Of a stretch of 64,000 bases of DNA, positions 36,236-47,650 are shown one piece after another (position 1 is the first letter of the stretch; each line of letters opens with the position of its first letter). Where the stretch lies: positions 6,200,001 to 6,264,000 of the forward strand of contig CM060734.1 of assembly GCA_030704615.1 (NCBI GenBank), given 5' to 3'. The notes below the pieces were generated by a model. It worked only from the letters and a program-made list of their open reading frames with translations, was not told where the DNA came from and made no database searches. This DNA is from Takakia lepidozioides (taxonomy: Eukaryota; Streptophyta; Takakiopsida; Takakiales; Takakiaceae). The translations under genes and the position numbers were made by a program.

Positions 36236-36962
36236 TGTCGCGGCCCTTTGCCTTGAGGGCAGGGGGGGTCGGGACACATGAGGGGCTGCCCCTGTGGTGG
36301 GGGCAGCGGCAGCAATAGGTGAGGGGGGCTGAAGCACCCTTGAGTGCCCAAGGCACTCAGGGAAGCGGAGGCGTTCACTAGGTGGAGCCCCGCACACCGG
36401 GTTGCGGTGGGGGTGGCTCCACAAGGGGTGGTGGTAGCTTAGTGGGACTTAGTGGGGGTGGCATAGGACTCACCATGGGGGCGGAGACCTCGTGGTGGAG
36501 TCGTGGGGAGTCTTTGGACTCATCACGGTCCATAGGGGCCGTGGTGAGCGGGCCAAGACTCACCGCGACTCACCACCGGGAGTCGAGGGTTTTCGTGGTG
36601 GTTCGCCATAAAATGGCATGGCTGGTTGTGGAACCCCCGCGGACAGCTACAGAAGTATATATAGGGAGTAGTAACCCCGAGAACGGTGCAAGCCCGTTGG
36701 TGACCAAAAACTAGTGAGTAAGCGAGCAAGCCGGAAAGCGACCAAAGAGTGGGGAGCTGTTCCGGACTGCCATCTACCAAAGGGAATTCTCCTAGTCCCA
36801 ATTAGGTGGAGGGTTTAGAGGGAGGCAAAGGGGGGACCGTTATGTCCCGGTGAGCAGCCGAAGCTCCAAGTTGGCCGGGCGGCCAGGTTGGGAGTCAGGC
36901 GCGCGCATCAAAGCGAGTAACTATGACTTGAAGGGGAGCTTACCGAAGTGAGGTGCGCGACA
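36236..36962 (+). mobile_element. Solo LTR of the chromovirus family
   Basis: 727 bp, TGTCGCGG...GCGCGACA, clearly homologous along its whole length to the 724 bp LTRs at 54162 and 60410, with scattered substitutions and small indels. It is flanked by perfect 5 bp duplications TGCAA (36231-36235 and 36963-36967). A TATATATA run lies near 36655. Solo LTRs arise by recombination between the two LTRs of a full element. Confidence 0.93.
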
Positions 36963-38006
36963 TGCAACCTCTTCACACAAGAGATATCAGCCCCTTATCT
37001 TGGCTCCTTGGCTCCTTGATGCTCTCTAAGACAAGACTAAGCACTCCACAGCCTTTGCCAAGCTCCTGAAACCCTAAGGCTTACATTTCCAGCCACAAGA
37101 CACTTCTCTTGTGGTGCAAGAGCTCTTCTTCCAAGCTCTGAAACCCTAGGTGCACATTCCATGGCCTTGTCGCACCTCTTAGCTCCTGTTCCAGCCTTGC
37201 TCTTGCCATGACAAGAGCCCTCTCAATGCTGAAGCTCGAGATTGAAACCCAATCTCACCATACTCCACAAAGTGCACTGATTTGCCCCAAGCCAAATCAG
37301 CCCTTTCGCTTGGTCTTGCAATCCTTCACACAATGAAAGCTCGCATTCCCAAGTCCAGTTCTCAGCTTTGCCACCAAAGCCACTATAACCTGCTCTTGAC
37401 TGGTCCTCTTCCCAATCGTGCTTGCTCGTGCATGTACACAATCTGAAACCATCAAGGTGCTCTGGAATTACCTGCAACATGGTGCTTTCATCTCTGAAGC
37501 TGAAGATCGAATGCCAAGGTCTACCACCCTCGTAACCCACATCGCCTCCGCTTCTAACAACCAAGAGCTCCACGGTGCTCCTTGCATAACAACTTGGTTT
37601 CTCTCATTCTCAAGCAAAAACCACAAGTGCTACAACTAACTCGTATCTGGCACTCACAGATACGAGCTCATCTTTCTCGAGTGATAACGAAGAAGAATAC
37701 AAGCACAAGCTCATGCGAGCTCACAAAGCAGAAACTCATGCATATATAACCTCATCACTCAAATACAAGTCAAGCCAAGTGCACCCCACGCCATGGGGAA
37801 TCCATACTACGGCGCCATAGCTACGCGCGGTGAGGCTCAACTCGAGAAAGATGAGCCTCCCGCGCTTGCCGTGAAGATAACCACTCCAAGGCCTAAATCT
37901 GCCTTGACCCCTGGATTGACACTTGGGCCAATCCCAAATGTCAATATGTAAAAGCTAGCTATTCCCTAGCTAGTTTCACACTAGTGGTAAAATAACTTGA
38001 CAAACA
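36963..38006. other. Right-hand non-coding part of the methyltransferase retroelement
   Basis: No supported coding on either strand. Contains hairpin-forming CTCGTATCTG...CAGATACGAG (37641-37667) and CTCGAGAAAGATGAG near 37841, paired with CTCATCTTTCTCGAG near 37667. The right end ...GACAAACA is the element terminus. Probably 5' LTR/leader of the reverse-strand element. Confidence 0.4.
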
Positions 38007-38830
38007 GTTGCACCTTTGGCAAGTGCTTATCCCCCAACTACGTACCAGCCTGAAGCGGTAGGCATGTATGCTCCAGTTTTGGTGCAGGAGAGAACGCCCA
38101 AAATTTTAGCTTTACCAACCCCAGGGTCGCAGGAAGATGCAATTATGGCATTGGCCAAGAAGTTTGGAGAATTGGAGGTGAAAATGGCCGAGAAGAGAGA
38201 AGGCCGACCCAAATCCAATAATCAAAGGCCAAATTCTTGGTGTGGGAATTGTAAAGGCTATGGTCATATTGCTACAGAATGCCCTTCATCTACTATTGCT
38301 GCCAATGCAGAGCCTGATAAATGCGGGTATTGCGGGAAACATCATTCTATGCTGCAGTGTTGGCATCTTAAGGCTGCGATGGGAATGCAACCGGGCAAAT
38401 CTAATAATCAAAAGGCTGATCAACAGGCAGCTGGTTGGGGTGTCAATCAGGTTGGAGTTCAGACCTCCGGAAATTGGCAAAGACAGACCCAAGGCCCACA
38501 AATAGGAGGCAACTTTCGGCAGAACCGACCGCCCAATTATTGGACACAATCTCCAAGTCAACTTAATAGACCACCAGTTTGGAGAGGAGCTCCATTTCAA
38601 AATCCGGAGAATCCACAACAAAGAGAGCAGCAACCGTACACTTAGTATGGAGAACCTGTGAGGCGGACCAGGAATGGCCAATATCCTGTGTGATATCGTT
38701 GTCACGAAATAGGACATTATGCGAATGAATGCCCCAACCCGAGAGTGCAGGAAGAGTACATGCCTCTTTGTGGAAGGTGTGGATTGCAAGGTCATACGGC
38801 TAATAACTGTAGAGCAGCAGCTCCAGTTGT
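38007..38830 (+). pseudogene. Outer Ty3/gypsy gag, 3' part with zinc knuckles
   Basis: Resumes the gag at VAPLASAYPPTTYQPEAVG. It contains zinc knuckles CGNCKGYGHIATEC (about 38240-38282), CGYCGKHHSMLQC (about 38322-38360), CHEIGHYANEC (about 38701-38735) and CGRCGLQGHTANNC (about 38768-38810). Stops at about 38643 and 38691 break the frame. Four C-terminal knuckles plus one before the capsid is a high number. Confidence 0.8.
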
Positions 38831-40187
38831 TCAGCCGAGACCGTATCCGGTGATAGAAACCTTGGGGACTTCGCCTTTACATTGCACCTCATCGAATCCA
38901 CCAACTACTGCTCGAACTGGTGTCGATGTGCGGAGGATTGAGTTGGTTGCAGAGATGGGGTGTGCCTATGATCGAAGAAAGGGGAAGGAGAAGTTGGAGG
39001 ACGACTTCCTTACACAAGTGGAGAAGCAGTATCCCATACATACGGTGTTGACCCGAGGACAGAAGAGGGCTCGACCCTATAATCGGTTGACGGAAGAGCA
39101 CGGGGAAGGGAGTGCGCCTAAATTGAATGAAGTAACATCAATTTCTGAACGATTACATCATCCAGTAGATGAGGTGTTGCGTAAATTGGATGAACCTTCT
39201 CCTAGTACATTTGGACCCCATATATTGGTCGATGGAGACGCTCCACAAGTGGATGAGTTACCTCCCCTATTAGATGGTTCCTCTCCTAAATCAGATAGAC
39301 CTTCCTCTATGTTGGACGCGGATGTACAGATGAGGAAGCAGGTTTCTAATCAATCTATTGGGCGGAAGACAGTACGATTTGATCTTCCTATGGAAGGAAT
39401 AAAAGAGGGAGAAGAGAAGAGAAACGGTCAACCTACACCTACTCCGGAGGTTGTAAAACCACCCGTATTGGACAGTTTGAGGAGAGCTCATGTACCAGGG
39501 TTGGGTATTGTAGGCGGTCGACGTTTCAGAACAAAAATGGATATGAAAAGATTGAAAGTCTTAGGGATATCGGAGAATATGGAGGCTTATAATATTCTTC
39601 ATAACTTTAATACTCTGCGGCCAGATATTTCATTGCGACAATTGCTTGCTGTTTCCCCAGGTTGTCGTTTGGCAGTGAAGTTGGCGCTAGTGAGAAGAAG
39701 GTCCCGAATTGCGGAAGTGAATGAGGTGGCATTGAAACCTGATCCTGACCCAAGTTCTCCGACTGTCGATGTTACTATAGATGGAGTTGTCATTACAGGC
39801 GTTCAAGTTGACGGAGGCTCAAGTGTCAGTTTGATGAGTGCTGACACTATGGAGGAGTTGGGACTCAGAGGATTAGAACCCACTAAGTTAGTCCTCAGAA
39901 TGGCGGACCAGAGTCGAGTGAGACCCATGGGAGCGCTGAAGGCAGTACCCACTTGTATAGGTGGAATAATGTACAAGGTGGATTATATTGTCTTTAGGCT
40001 TCGGGCTTCTGCATCCTCTTACCCAATATTGCTGGGGAGACCATGGCTTTATATGGCTGGTGCAAAGAATGATTGGGGCAGAGGGACTCTGACAATTGGT
40101 AAAGGGGCGGATAAAATAGTTTTGCAAATGTACCCAGTTCAATATCATGGGGAAATGCAAGATGAAGGGTCACCATTTACCTCATAA
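38745..40187 (+). pseudogene. Outer Ty3/gypsy protease region
   Basis: Open for 480 codons. After a linker, residues about 345-470 form a retropepsin-like domain: VDVTIDGVVITGVQVDGGSS (D-G-G active-site variant), MSADTMEELGL and ASSYPILLGRPWLYMAGA. It is the protease part of a gag-pol from which downstream RT has been lost. It follows gag in the same orientation, with a stop just beyond 40187. Confidence 0.75.
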
Positions 40188-40197
40188 CCTAAAGAGG

Positions 40198-40658
40198 AGA
40201 GTGAAGAGGAGGATGAAGATCGGCCAGGAACTCGCCATGATTACTTTACGAGGGGAGGCACTTTGCCTAAGTACACGAGAAGTGGTCGATCGTATAATTG
40301 TTTTGCTAATGGCCTTTTTGAAATAGAGCAAGGCAACACCTCAGATTCGGACCATGCTAATCAAGATTGGCAAAATTCTATGAATGTCAGAATGGTGGGG
40401 ACAGATTCTGATTGGGAGTCTTCGGAGGTTTCTTATGATTTATGGGATGGCGATACTGAAGGTCCATTGGTGGTCAAGGAGAAGCGATGCCATTATTGAG
40501 TTGGACATAGGAAAGCCAGAGTCAAGAGACCTTATATTTGTGGGAGCTATTATTGGTGGGGCAAAGGAAGAGTTTTGGCAGGAGTTCTTCCGTTCTAACA
40601 AAGAATCATTTGCATGGACTTACACCGATTTGAAGGGTGTTCCACCGACCATTTGCGA
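40198..40658 (+). pseudogene. Start of outer-element reverse transcriptase, truncated
   Basis: LELDIGKPESRDLIFVGAII, then FFRSNKESFAWTYTDLKGVP and PTICEQ are the usual N-terminal lead-in of Tat/Athila-type RT. It stops at 40658, where unrelated repeat DNA begins; the rest of pol and the 3' LTR are not found in the window. Confidence 0.65.
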
Positions 40659-41665
40659 ACAAAACATCTATAGGGCTTCTGAATGCTGAAATTTTGAGCT
40701 AGGCCTTGGTAAGACAGCTTGCTGGAGTAGACGTGTACACCTTATACATGATCCGGTCAATGCACATTACTCTTGTTTGCCGGTCCCTTGTAGCCGATGC
40801 CTTATGTCAGATTTAGATACCTTATGATAAGAATGAGTTCCATTTCTTTGGCTCAAATCGTTTCTCCTGGTTATGGCTTTGCTCTTTATAGGCACCATAA
40901 AAAATACCCAATTCTGATATGCTGTTGGTAGATGTTTTGTCTGAATACCAGGTGGTATACCCCTGCCAGACTTCATTACCATTCTTTCCCGATTGTTACT
41001 TTATGACCTTGGGAATTGAGGGTTCTTTCACTGGCCTCTTCTTCCGGTCACCAGAGCTTATATACAAACTAAAAGGTAAAACTCTACATTTTGATGTACA
41101 TGTGTTGATGTACCTTCGTTTGTCACAACTTGCCAACGTGGGACATGCCAATGGCAGAAAATTCATTACCTAAACCTGCCCCCATTGGTTTTGTACACAT
41201 GTGGTACCCAAAAACATGGGCTAGGTAGACACTAAAGGGTTGATAAAAGTTTCTTTCCTGTTTGTTGCTTCATGAATTTCGGAGTTTAAGGTCCCTTCAT
41301 TGGCCTCATCTTTCCATTACCAGAGCTTATGTGTAGCTAAAAGGTAAAACTCTACATTCTGATGTAAGTGTTGATGTACCTTTGCTTGTCACAGCTTGTT
41401 TTGTTTTTTGACCTTGGAGAGTTGAGATTGTAGGCATGTTTATTTCTATGGTTCCTTTGTAACCAGAAGTAAAAGCTACAAAGAAGAGGGAGGTCATTTA
41501 TGTGATGGGGTCTGGTATGCACTCCCTTACGGGGTGAGTGCATACCACACTCACTCCATAAGGAGCTGCCATACCAGGGGATGGTTGGTGGGTTCCCTCT
41601 CTCTCCCTCTCTCTCCCTCCCTCCATGGATCTGGCTGGTTCTTTTAAAACTTGATAGTTTAAGAC
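40659..41665 (+). repeat. Long direct repeat, left copy
   Basis: ACAAAACATCTATAGGGCTT...GATAGTTTAAGAC. Near-identical to 43536-44311 over shared blocks. It lacks a segment present in the right copy (43858-43948) and has an extra internal segment (about 41226-41545). No gene seen. Confidence 0.85.
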
Positions 41666-42600
41666 CAGTGGTACGTTACCTAACCCCTAATTAACCTTCT
41701 TGGAATTTGGTTAATTTCGGTTATTTACATTACCCGGATTTTTGGTATAAGGTCGGGATCCTAATGGAGCCATCCTATTCTTTAATTTTTTCATCCATAA
41801 ATGGATGTCATCCTCAGAGGATGACACAGATGAAAAATCGAGAGACAATTTCATCCAACGCGGATGAAATCACGATAGATTTGATCCTGCGCGGTAGAGT
41901 TCATCCCGTGTGATGGATTTCATCCCGAATGGATGAAATCGCGGGAAATCGCGCTTCATCTCTTCCCTGCCCTAACCCTCTCCACGACGATCGTGCTTAA
42001 GGGATGGCTGGAGCTGAGAGATGGCGGCGGGGGGCGCATGGAGCTCGATTCAGGCGCCCTTGAATGCCATGGAGCTGCGCCATTAAGGCATTTAGGTGTT
42101 CTGGCAAGATTCAGTACCTTCTTCCCCTCTTGGGCTGCGCAATGGCGGCAGTACCTGCAATTTCCCTGTGGCAGTTGTCTCTAATGCTTGGCGGGCGATC
42201 TACCTGTGTTGTGGTTGCTTGCTGTGACCTTCATTGATCATTAAGATACAAGCGGCGATCTTAAGGCCTCAGGGAAGTGTCTCAACTCTTTAAGTTTGGG
42301 CGATTCACTTTCTTTGTGCATGCTTTGTACATTTTGTTGTGCATTCTTGTTTGCTGGTCTTGAGAGCTATGGCGCAGGCCTCTCTTCCACAAGCCATCAA
42401 GGTATTGGCTTGCATATGCTCTGTTTCCTTTCTGCCCCTGCTTTGTATTGCATGTTGTACAACGATAACAAGTGTGAGACCTGCGATTCACCCGGGGTTC
42501 CACATCGTCTCTAACTTAACTGTTTCTGATTGCATGTGATGGGACCAGGTGAGGGTCCTCACTTAACATGGATTTTAAAGCTTGAAGTTGATTGGAATCG
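41666..42600. repeat. Family-E dyads and repeat unit, copy 2
   Basis: Begins with the CCCCTAATTA.. / GGTTAATTTCGG block, followed by family-E dyads at 41791-41807 (partial), 41808-41824, 41851-41867 and 41920-41936. It ends with GATTCACCCGGGGTTCCACA and TGTGATGGGACCAGGTGAGG near 42535, the same blocks and order as 18765-19470. In copy 1 most dyads lie upstream of the CCCCTAATTA block; here they lie after it. Confidence 0.65.
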
Positions 42601-43535
42601 AGTTGAAAAAGCGACGCCATCTGTATCTTTGGGGGAGAACAATCATTTCTTCCTCTTTCCTTTGATCTTGATGGCTCCTATGTTTAACCTAGTATGGTGG
42701 ACAATCAATCATTAGGGCGACTATCTCTTGTTCCCTATGGCATACTGATGTGACAATGGAGCAATGATATTAAAGAGATCTGGTAACATGCTACAATGTA
42801 GGGCATACCTGTTTTCATGACCTGACAGTGTTCTTGAATGTACAAGCATTGGAAACTTAGCCTCTTTTAGAAGCTGGTTACTTTAGGACACTCGATACCA
42901 TGCCAAACTGATGTGGATGTGGTTATGCCTTGGTATGTAAGCTGACCAAAAAATAGAGACTGAATGGCATGGCATGTCATGAATGGCACTTTTTAGCATG
43001 CTGAACGATGGTTTCCTGCTATGAACAGTGGTAATTGAGTCTCTAATTTTTCCCACCCCCCCACCCAGAGACTTCATTGACTTTGAAGTCTGGGATTTGT
43101 CATAAAGCTGACTTGTGAATGAAGAATGGTTGACAATGCCTTGTTGTGACGCTGATTTGTCGTTAATTTTACAGTGACCTTGTCAGGTCTTTGTCCATGT
43201 CTCGACAAGACATAAGTATCTTCCCTCTCTGATTTAGACCAGTGTACTTGGTGGTTCTTGTACACATTATCAACCAATCTCCCTTCTGTTTTTTATGTTT
43301 GATTTACTAACACCTTGGTCTGAGCATGACAAAAGGTTATCAAATATGTTCCTGATTGAAGTGATGAACCCAAGGCAATGGGAAGGCCAAAGCCATGAGA
43401 TATCAGCCTCCTCTCCCGCCATGACCATGGTGTGGAGCAAGCAAGTCGTTCATAAGGTAAGATCTTCTCCAGCAAAAATATGTTGGCTAATTGGGCATGG
43501 AGAGCAAGGCATCCTTGAAGGTACCTGAGACAAGC
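42600..43535. other. Unassigned stretch between the long direct repeats
   Basis: No coding signal, dyads or terminal repeats recognised on either strand. Confidence 0.5.
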
Positions 43536-44311
43536 ACAAAACATCTATAGGGCTTCTGAATGCTGAAATTTTGAGCTAGGCCTTGGTAAGACAGCTTGCT
43601 GGAGTAGACGTGTACACCTTATACATGATCCGGTCAATGCACATTACTCTTGTTTGCCGGTCCCTTGTAGCCGATGCCTTATGTCAGATTTAGATACCTT
43701 ATGATAAGAATGAGTTCCATTTCTTTGGCTCAAATCGTTTCTCCTGGTTATGGCTTTGCTCTTTATAGGCACCATAAAAAATACCCAATTCTGATATGCT
43801 GTTGGTAGATGTTTTGTCTGAATACCAGGTGGTATACCCCTGCCAGACTTCATTACCTAAGTCCCAATACCTGCCCCCCTTTGTACACATGTTTTACCCA
43901 AAACAAGGGGTGGGTAAACACTAAAAGTTTGATATAAGATTCTTTCCCGATTGTTACTTTATGACCTTGGGAATTGAGGGTTCTTTCACTGGCCTCTTCT
44001 TCCGGTCACCAGAGCTTATATACAAACTAAAAGGTAAAACTCTACATTTTGATGTACATGTGTTGATGTACCTTCGTTTGTCACAACTTGCCAACGTGGG
44101 ACATGCCAATGGCAGAAAATTCATTACCTAAACCTGCCCCCATTGGTTTTGTACACATGTGGTACCCAAAAACATGGGCTAGGCACACTCACTCCATAAG
44201 GAGCTGCCATACCAGGGGATGGTTGGTGGGTTCCCTCTCTCTCCCTCTCTCTCCCTCCCTCCCTCCCTCCATGGATCTGGCTGGTTCTTTTAAAACTTGA
44301 TAGTTTAAGAC
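43536..44311 (+). repeat. Long direct repeat, right copy
   Basis: Second copy of 40659-41665, same orientation, starting and ending at the same bases (ACAAAACATC...TTTAAGAC). The two copies bracket 41666-43535. The termini are not TG...CA and I see no matching target duplication, so an LTR origin is not established. Confidence 0.85.
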
Positions 44312-44319
44312 GAGGTTTA

Positions 44320-44580
44320 CTATTTCATGAGCAGAAACCATGAGCCATGAGCCATGAGCCGCATGAGCCGCATGAGCGGTGAGCCGAAGTCTAAGATACG
44401 CGGATTTCATGAGCGGACTCCTCCAAATTTGGAAATGCGGCAGATTAAACAAGTATTAAAATAATAGTTTTTTATTTGACCTTGCCGTTTTTGGACGTTC
44501 CAGATCATGTAATGCGTCGAAGATATGTCGTCAGTAATAAGTCCGCTCATGGTTTTTTAGATCCGCTCATGGAAATAAGT
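44320..44580. repeat. CATGAGC/GCTCATG cluster
   Basis: Repeated CATGAGCC, GCATGAGC and CGCTCATGG in both orientations (44323-44420, 44545-44577). Similar words occur at 9434-9477 and 14870-14907, each time at the edge of a dyad-bearing block. Confidence 0.5.
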
Positions 44581-45021
44581 GACCGTGCAACGGGAAATCC
44601 AGTATACCACTGCAAAAGGACGTCGCATACTGGCCTGTATAGAGTATTCTACGGTTTTACATGCCTTAACATTGGAATGAAGCTGACCCTTTTGCCGCGA
44701 TTGAACCAATGGAGTCTGCACCAATAGAGTCTGCAGTACTTCACAATTCTGTCTTCTTCGGGTATTCGGCGGGAAAGGTTTGCAACTGAACTGGGAAATA
44801 AGGTGCCGCATTAGGGTTGGCACGTGCGAAATTTCGGAGCGGTTTGGTGTTGGCGAAGGCCGCCTCTACCAGTACCTACGACGATACTTGGAAATGCGGT
44901 GCCGCATTTCCTTGTCGGAGGTCAAATGAGGAAAGCAAGTTTTCGGAAAGCAGAAAAACATGAACCCTCCAACATACAAAAATACATGCACGTGGAAACA
45001 AGTGAACGATATAGTAATATC

Positions 45022-47650
45022 TTAGTTCGAGCAAAACAGGTTACTGGTAGGCAAGACATATGTCGGACCTTTCTGTGGCCAGATTCTGAGGTACTGGCAG
45101 CAGTACAGTTCTACTATCCGAAAAGGATGGGCGTACCACTGTATTGGGACCGCAAGCCAAGCTCGCTGGTCCCCTGGATCCATATTCAGAAGAGTGTGAA
45201 CCTCCTGGGGGCTCAACCCTGGTGCATGTATGAAGTGATGAGTTGTGGAATTACAACGGAGTCTCTTTAGGTACACGTAGTACAAATGCTTGCAAGGGCA
45301 GTATGATGCCCCCTTGTTCGCCATGATCTGGAAGTCGGTGCAATTGCAGGTGGGTAATTCTGAAATGGTGATGGTGTACACCTCATTGCGAACAGCTGAG
45401 CCTGCCGTGGCCATCTGATACACACGCCCGAATCCTGGTGGGGGCACTTCTGTCGAGCTCTGGATTGTACAGTTCATCCGAAGTGCATTCCCCATCCTTG
45501 TCTCGTTCACTTTTGAGGGAGGTCGCCGCCTCTTCGGTTTCCCCCAACGGTGTGTAGGATGCTTAGAGTTGTCGTGTCCCATTGTTCTTGGTCTCACAGG
45601 GGTCGGTGGTGGAGGTTGTGGAAGCGGAAATGGTTGTCTGGGGACGTCAGTGCGCTGCACCATCCGAAATCCTGCGGCGGTAAGGGCGTCGGCCTCAACC
45701 TGACTCAGATCGCAGCCTGGTTCCACCGGCCACACCGGGGGAGCCTCTGGCATTGTTTGTATGCCGTACTTGGGCTTTCCATACACGCAAGTCATAATGT
45801 CGTGCCTGCAGAACCAGAACTGGGTGGTTGTCGCCTCCGCAAACTTTGCATGGACAAATCTTCCTGTAAAAGTAGGAGCAGGGACAGCCCCATCTGGATT
45901 CCTCCTTATCATCTCTAAACAACGTTGCCGTGTATCCACACGAATTGCGGAACACCTTCCTCGAAACGACGGCTTTGTGCGAGCAATTCTCCACTGTGAT
46001 GCAGACACAGTCGTCTCCACAATGGCTTGGCCATACTGCATAACAGCGGGCGGAATCTGGGGCAAGGGAGCGGTGGGAATTTCTCGCACGAAATCCCCGG
46101 TTGAAGGCGACGGCAATCTGGAATTTCTTGGGCTTCCACTGCTGGAAGACACATTGTGCGGCAACATGACGGGACCTCGAGGTGCTGTCCGAATGTTCCT
46201 GTCGGATCTCCAGGAATCCTCTTCGCACCCGGGTTCCTCTTCAATCCTCCGCCTCACAGGGCGAGTCCGGATGTCCCCCTCTAGGTGTTCACCTCTGCGG
46301 TGCAGAGGCGTCCCTTTGATCTTCTCTCGCAATGTTGTCGCCCATTTCAGTGGATTCTTGGACCTCGAAGCTGTTCGTACCAACAATTCCTCCCTATCCG
46401 GCCCAAAGCCCCATTGTTTGCCGCTCAGGAACTTGTAGTACGTGGCTTGCTGCATGATTGCTCTGTCGATGTCCTCCGTTGTGGCCGTCACTACGTCCAC
46501 CAGATGTGCGGCAGAAGACGCTCGCCAGGAGGAGTGGACCGATTCTGCCATATTCGTGTTCGGCATGTCCGTGTCGGAATCCAAGCACCGCTCCTAGAAG
46601 GACACAAACAATGGTGAGGGACCAATCGAAATGTCCGTAACAGAAAGACAAATGAACGAAAATGACAGCAGCCTACCTCCCGCATGTACTGTCCGAACTG
46701 TCGATACCGAAAATGCCACCACCCCAACCAGCTGTGCAATGCTCCCAGATTGGTTGTCTCCACTGCACCTGACGTGTTCCACCAAGCCTCGATGATAGCA
46801 AACTTAACCTCCGCGTCATCAAATGTGGGTGCATCCTTCCACGCCGTACAAAGGACACGGTGTTCAGCCTGGAATGAGCTAGCAACAAATTTGGAAGTGT
46901 AGTGAGATAGACTCTGCATCCAATGGAATCCACAGGATCTCTCTTTCCCCTCCATTGGAACATTGGGGTCCTCACCGTACACACGCCGCACCGCTGCCCA
47001 GTTGGCCTGAGCGTTGTCTGCCATGAATCCCCTGAAATTGGGCTCTGGCAATCCCGCCCTTGCCATCTGCTCGTTTATGCCCTCCCACAGATGCATCTCG
47101 GACTGTGTGTCCTCCCCTTTCATCTCGCAGATTGCAATCGTCATGAGCCTCTTGGAGTGATAGTCATAAACATGCGCACCCATAGTCACCCACTGATGGT
47201 TTGTAATTCGCTTGATGTGATCAAACATCACCCAAGCATTCGACAAGTTTCCAGTTGTCATGCGAGTGACCAAGTCGACTCCACTCCCAGGCCCACACGT
47301 CGACATTTTGAAAATGTAACAACGATCGGATTCGCTGCCTTGCCCTGGAAACCTGCTACCTTGGATGTAGTCATATCCAGTCATTCGTTTCACCTCTAGG
47401 ATTGAGTACATGTCCGACCCCCTGCCGAACTCCTGCTTGCAAGATACGATGTGATTCCGCACATTCGGACTACAAACGTGCGAGACGGACTCCAAGAGGT
47501 CACGCATCTCGTCTTCGGTCAAGGGCTCTCGGTCGGAACCATCTTCAGACATGATTTTGCCAAGAGCAATCTTGTGGGCTGCCTTCAGCTGAATCTGCTT
47601 TGGTCTGGCTCCGGGGCTCAATTTCACCTCATCTTTTATGATGTCGTGTG
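45022..47650 (-). CDS. Mutator-like transposase-type protein with SWIM zinc finger
   Basis: Two reverse-strand exons, about 47650-46677 and 46593-45022, are joined in frame across an 83 bp GTAGGC...TTCTAG intron (46594-46676). Exon 1 has HVYDYHSKRLMTIAICEMKG, FRGFMADNAQANWAAVRRVY and CGFHWMQSLSHY, an order like the MULE DDE domain. Exon 2 starts with DMPNTNMAESVHSSWRAS and ends with a SWIM finger, CNCTDFQIMANKGASYCPCK followed by HLYYV (about 45360-45280). MULE transposases cut and paste DNA, but related proteins are often host-domesticated. Upstream the frame continues to about 48092 with a CAHC-type zinc region, behind a single TAG at 47655-47657, so the N-terminus may be broken or spliced. 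Family-D dyads flank it. Confidence 0.55.

Larger units (their letters stand above)
26977..38006 (-). mobile_element. Ty3/gypsy element with C5 DNA methyltransferase and PHD finger
   Basis: An 11,030 bp reverse-oriented insertion in the gag of the outer element. Ends are TGTT...AACA. Flanks are GGTGCA on the left and GTTGCA on the right, i.e. a duplicated GTTGC/TTGCA with one base lost; removing the insert restores the gag reading ...KTVAPLAS. Order along the reverse strand: gag with two zinc knuckles (34625-33300), retropepsin (about 32610-32230), C5 cytosine methyltransferase (about 32233-30880), RT and RNase H (30447-28767), integrase (28812-27731), PHD finger (about 27640-27495). Ty3/gypsy elements with cytosine methyltransferases are known from charophyte algae (de Mendoza and co-workers). 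All parts carry frameshifts, so this copy is dead. I could not match two LTRs by eye. Confidence 0.8.

Noticed and set aside
40659-44311. LTR retrotransposon with 0.8-1.0 kb LTRs
   Set aside because: No TG...CA termini, primer site, polypurine tract, coding or clear target duplication; left as direct repeats.
45311-45360. GAAGTCGGTGCAATTGCAGG as a family-B dyad in the SWIM exon
   Set aside because: The right arm does not pair and the sequence encodes the conserved CNCTDFQ motif on the reverse strand; resemblance is by chance.
45550-46438. Plus-strand open frames of 122 and 225 codons
   Set aside because: Antisense to the Mutator-like/SWIM exon, which has recognisable motifs on the other strand.
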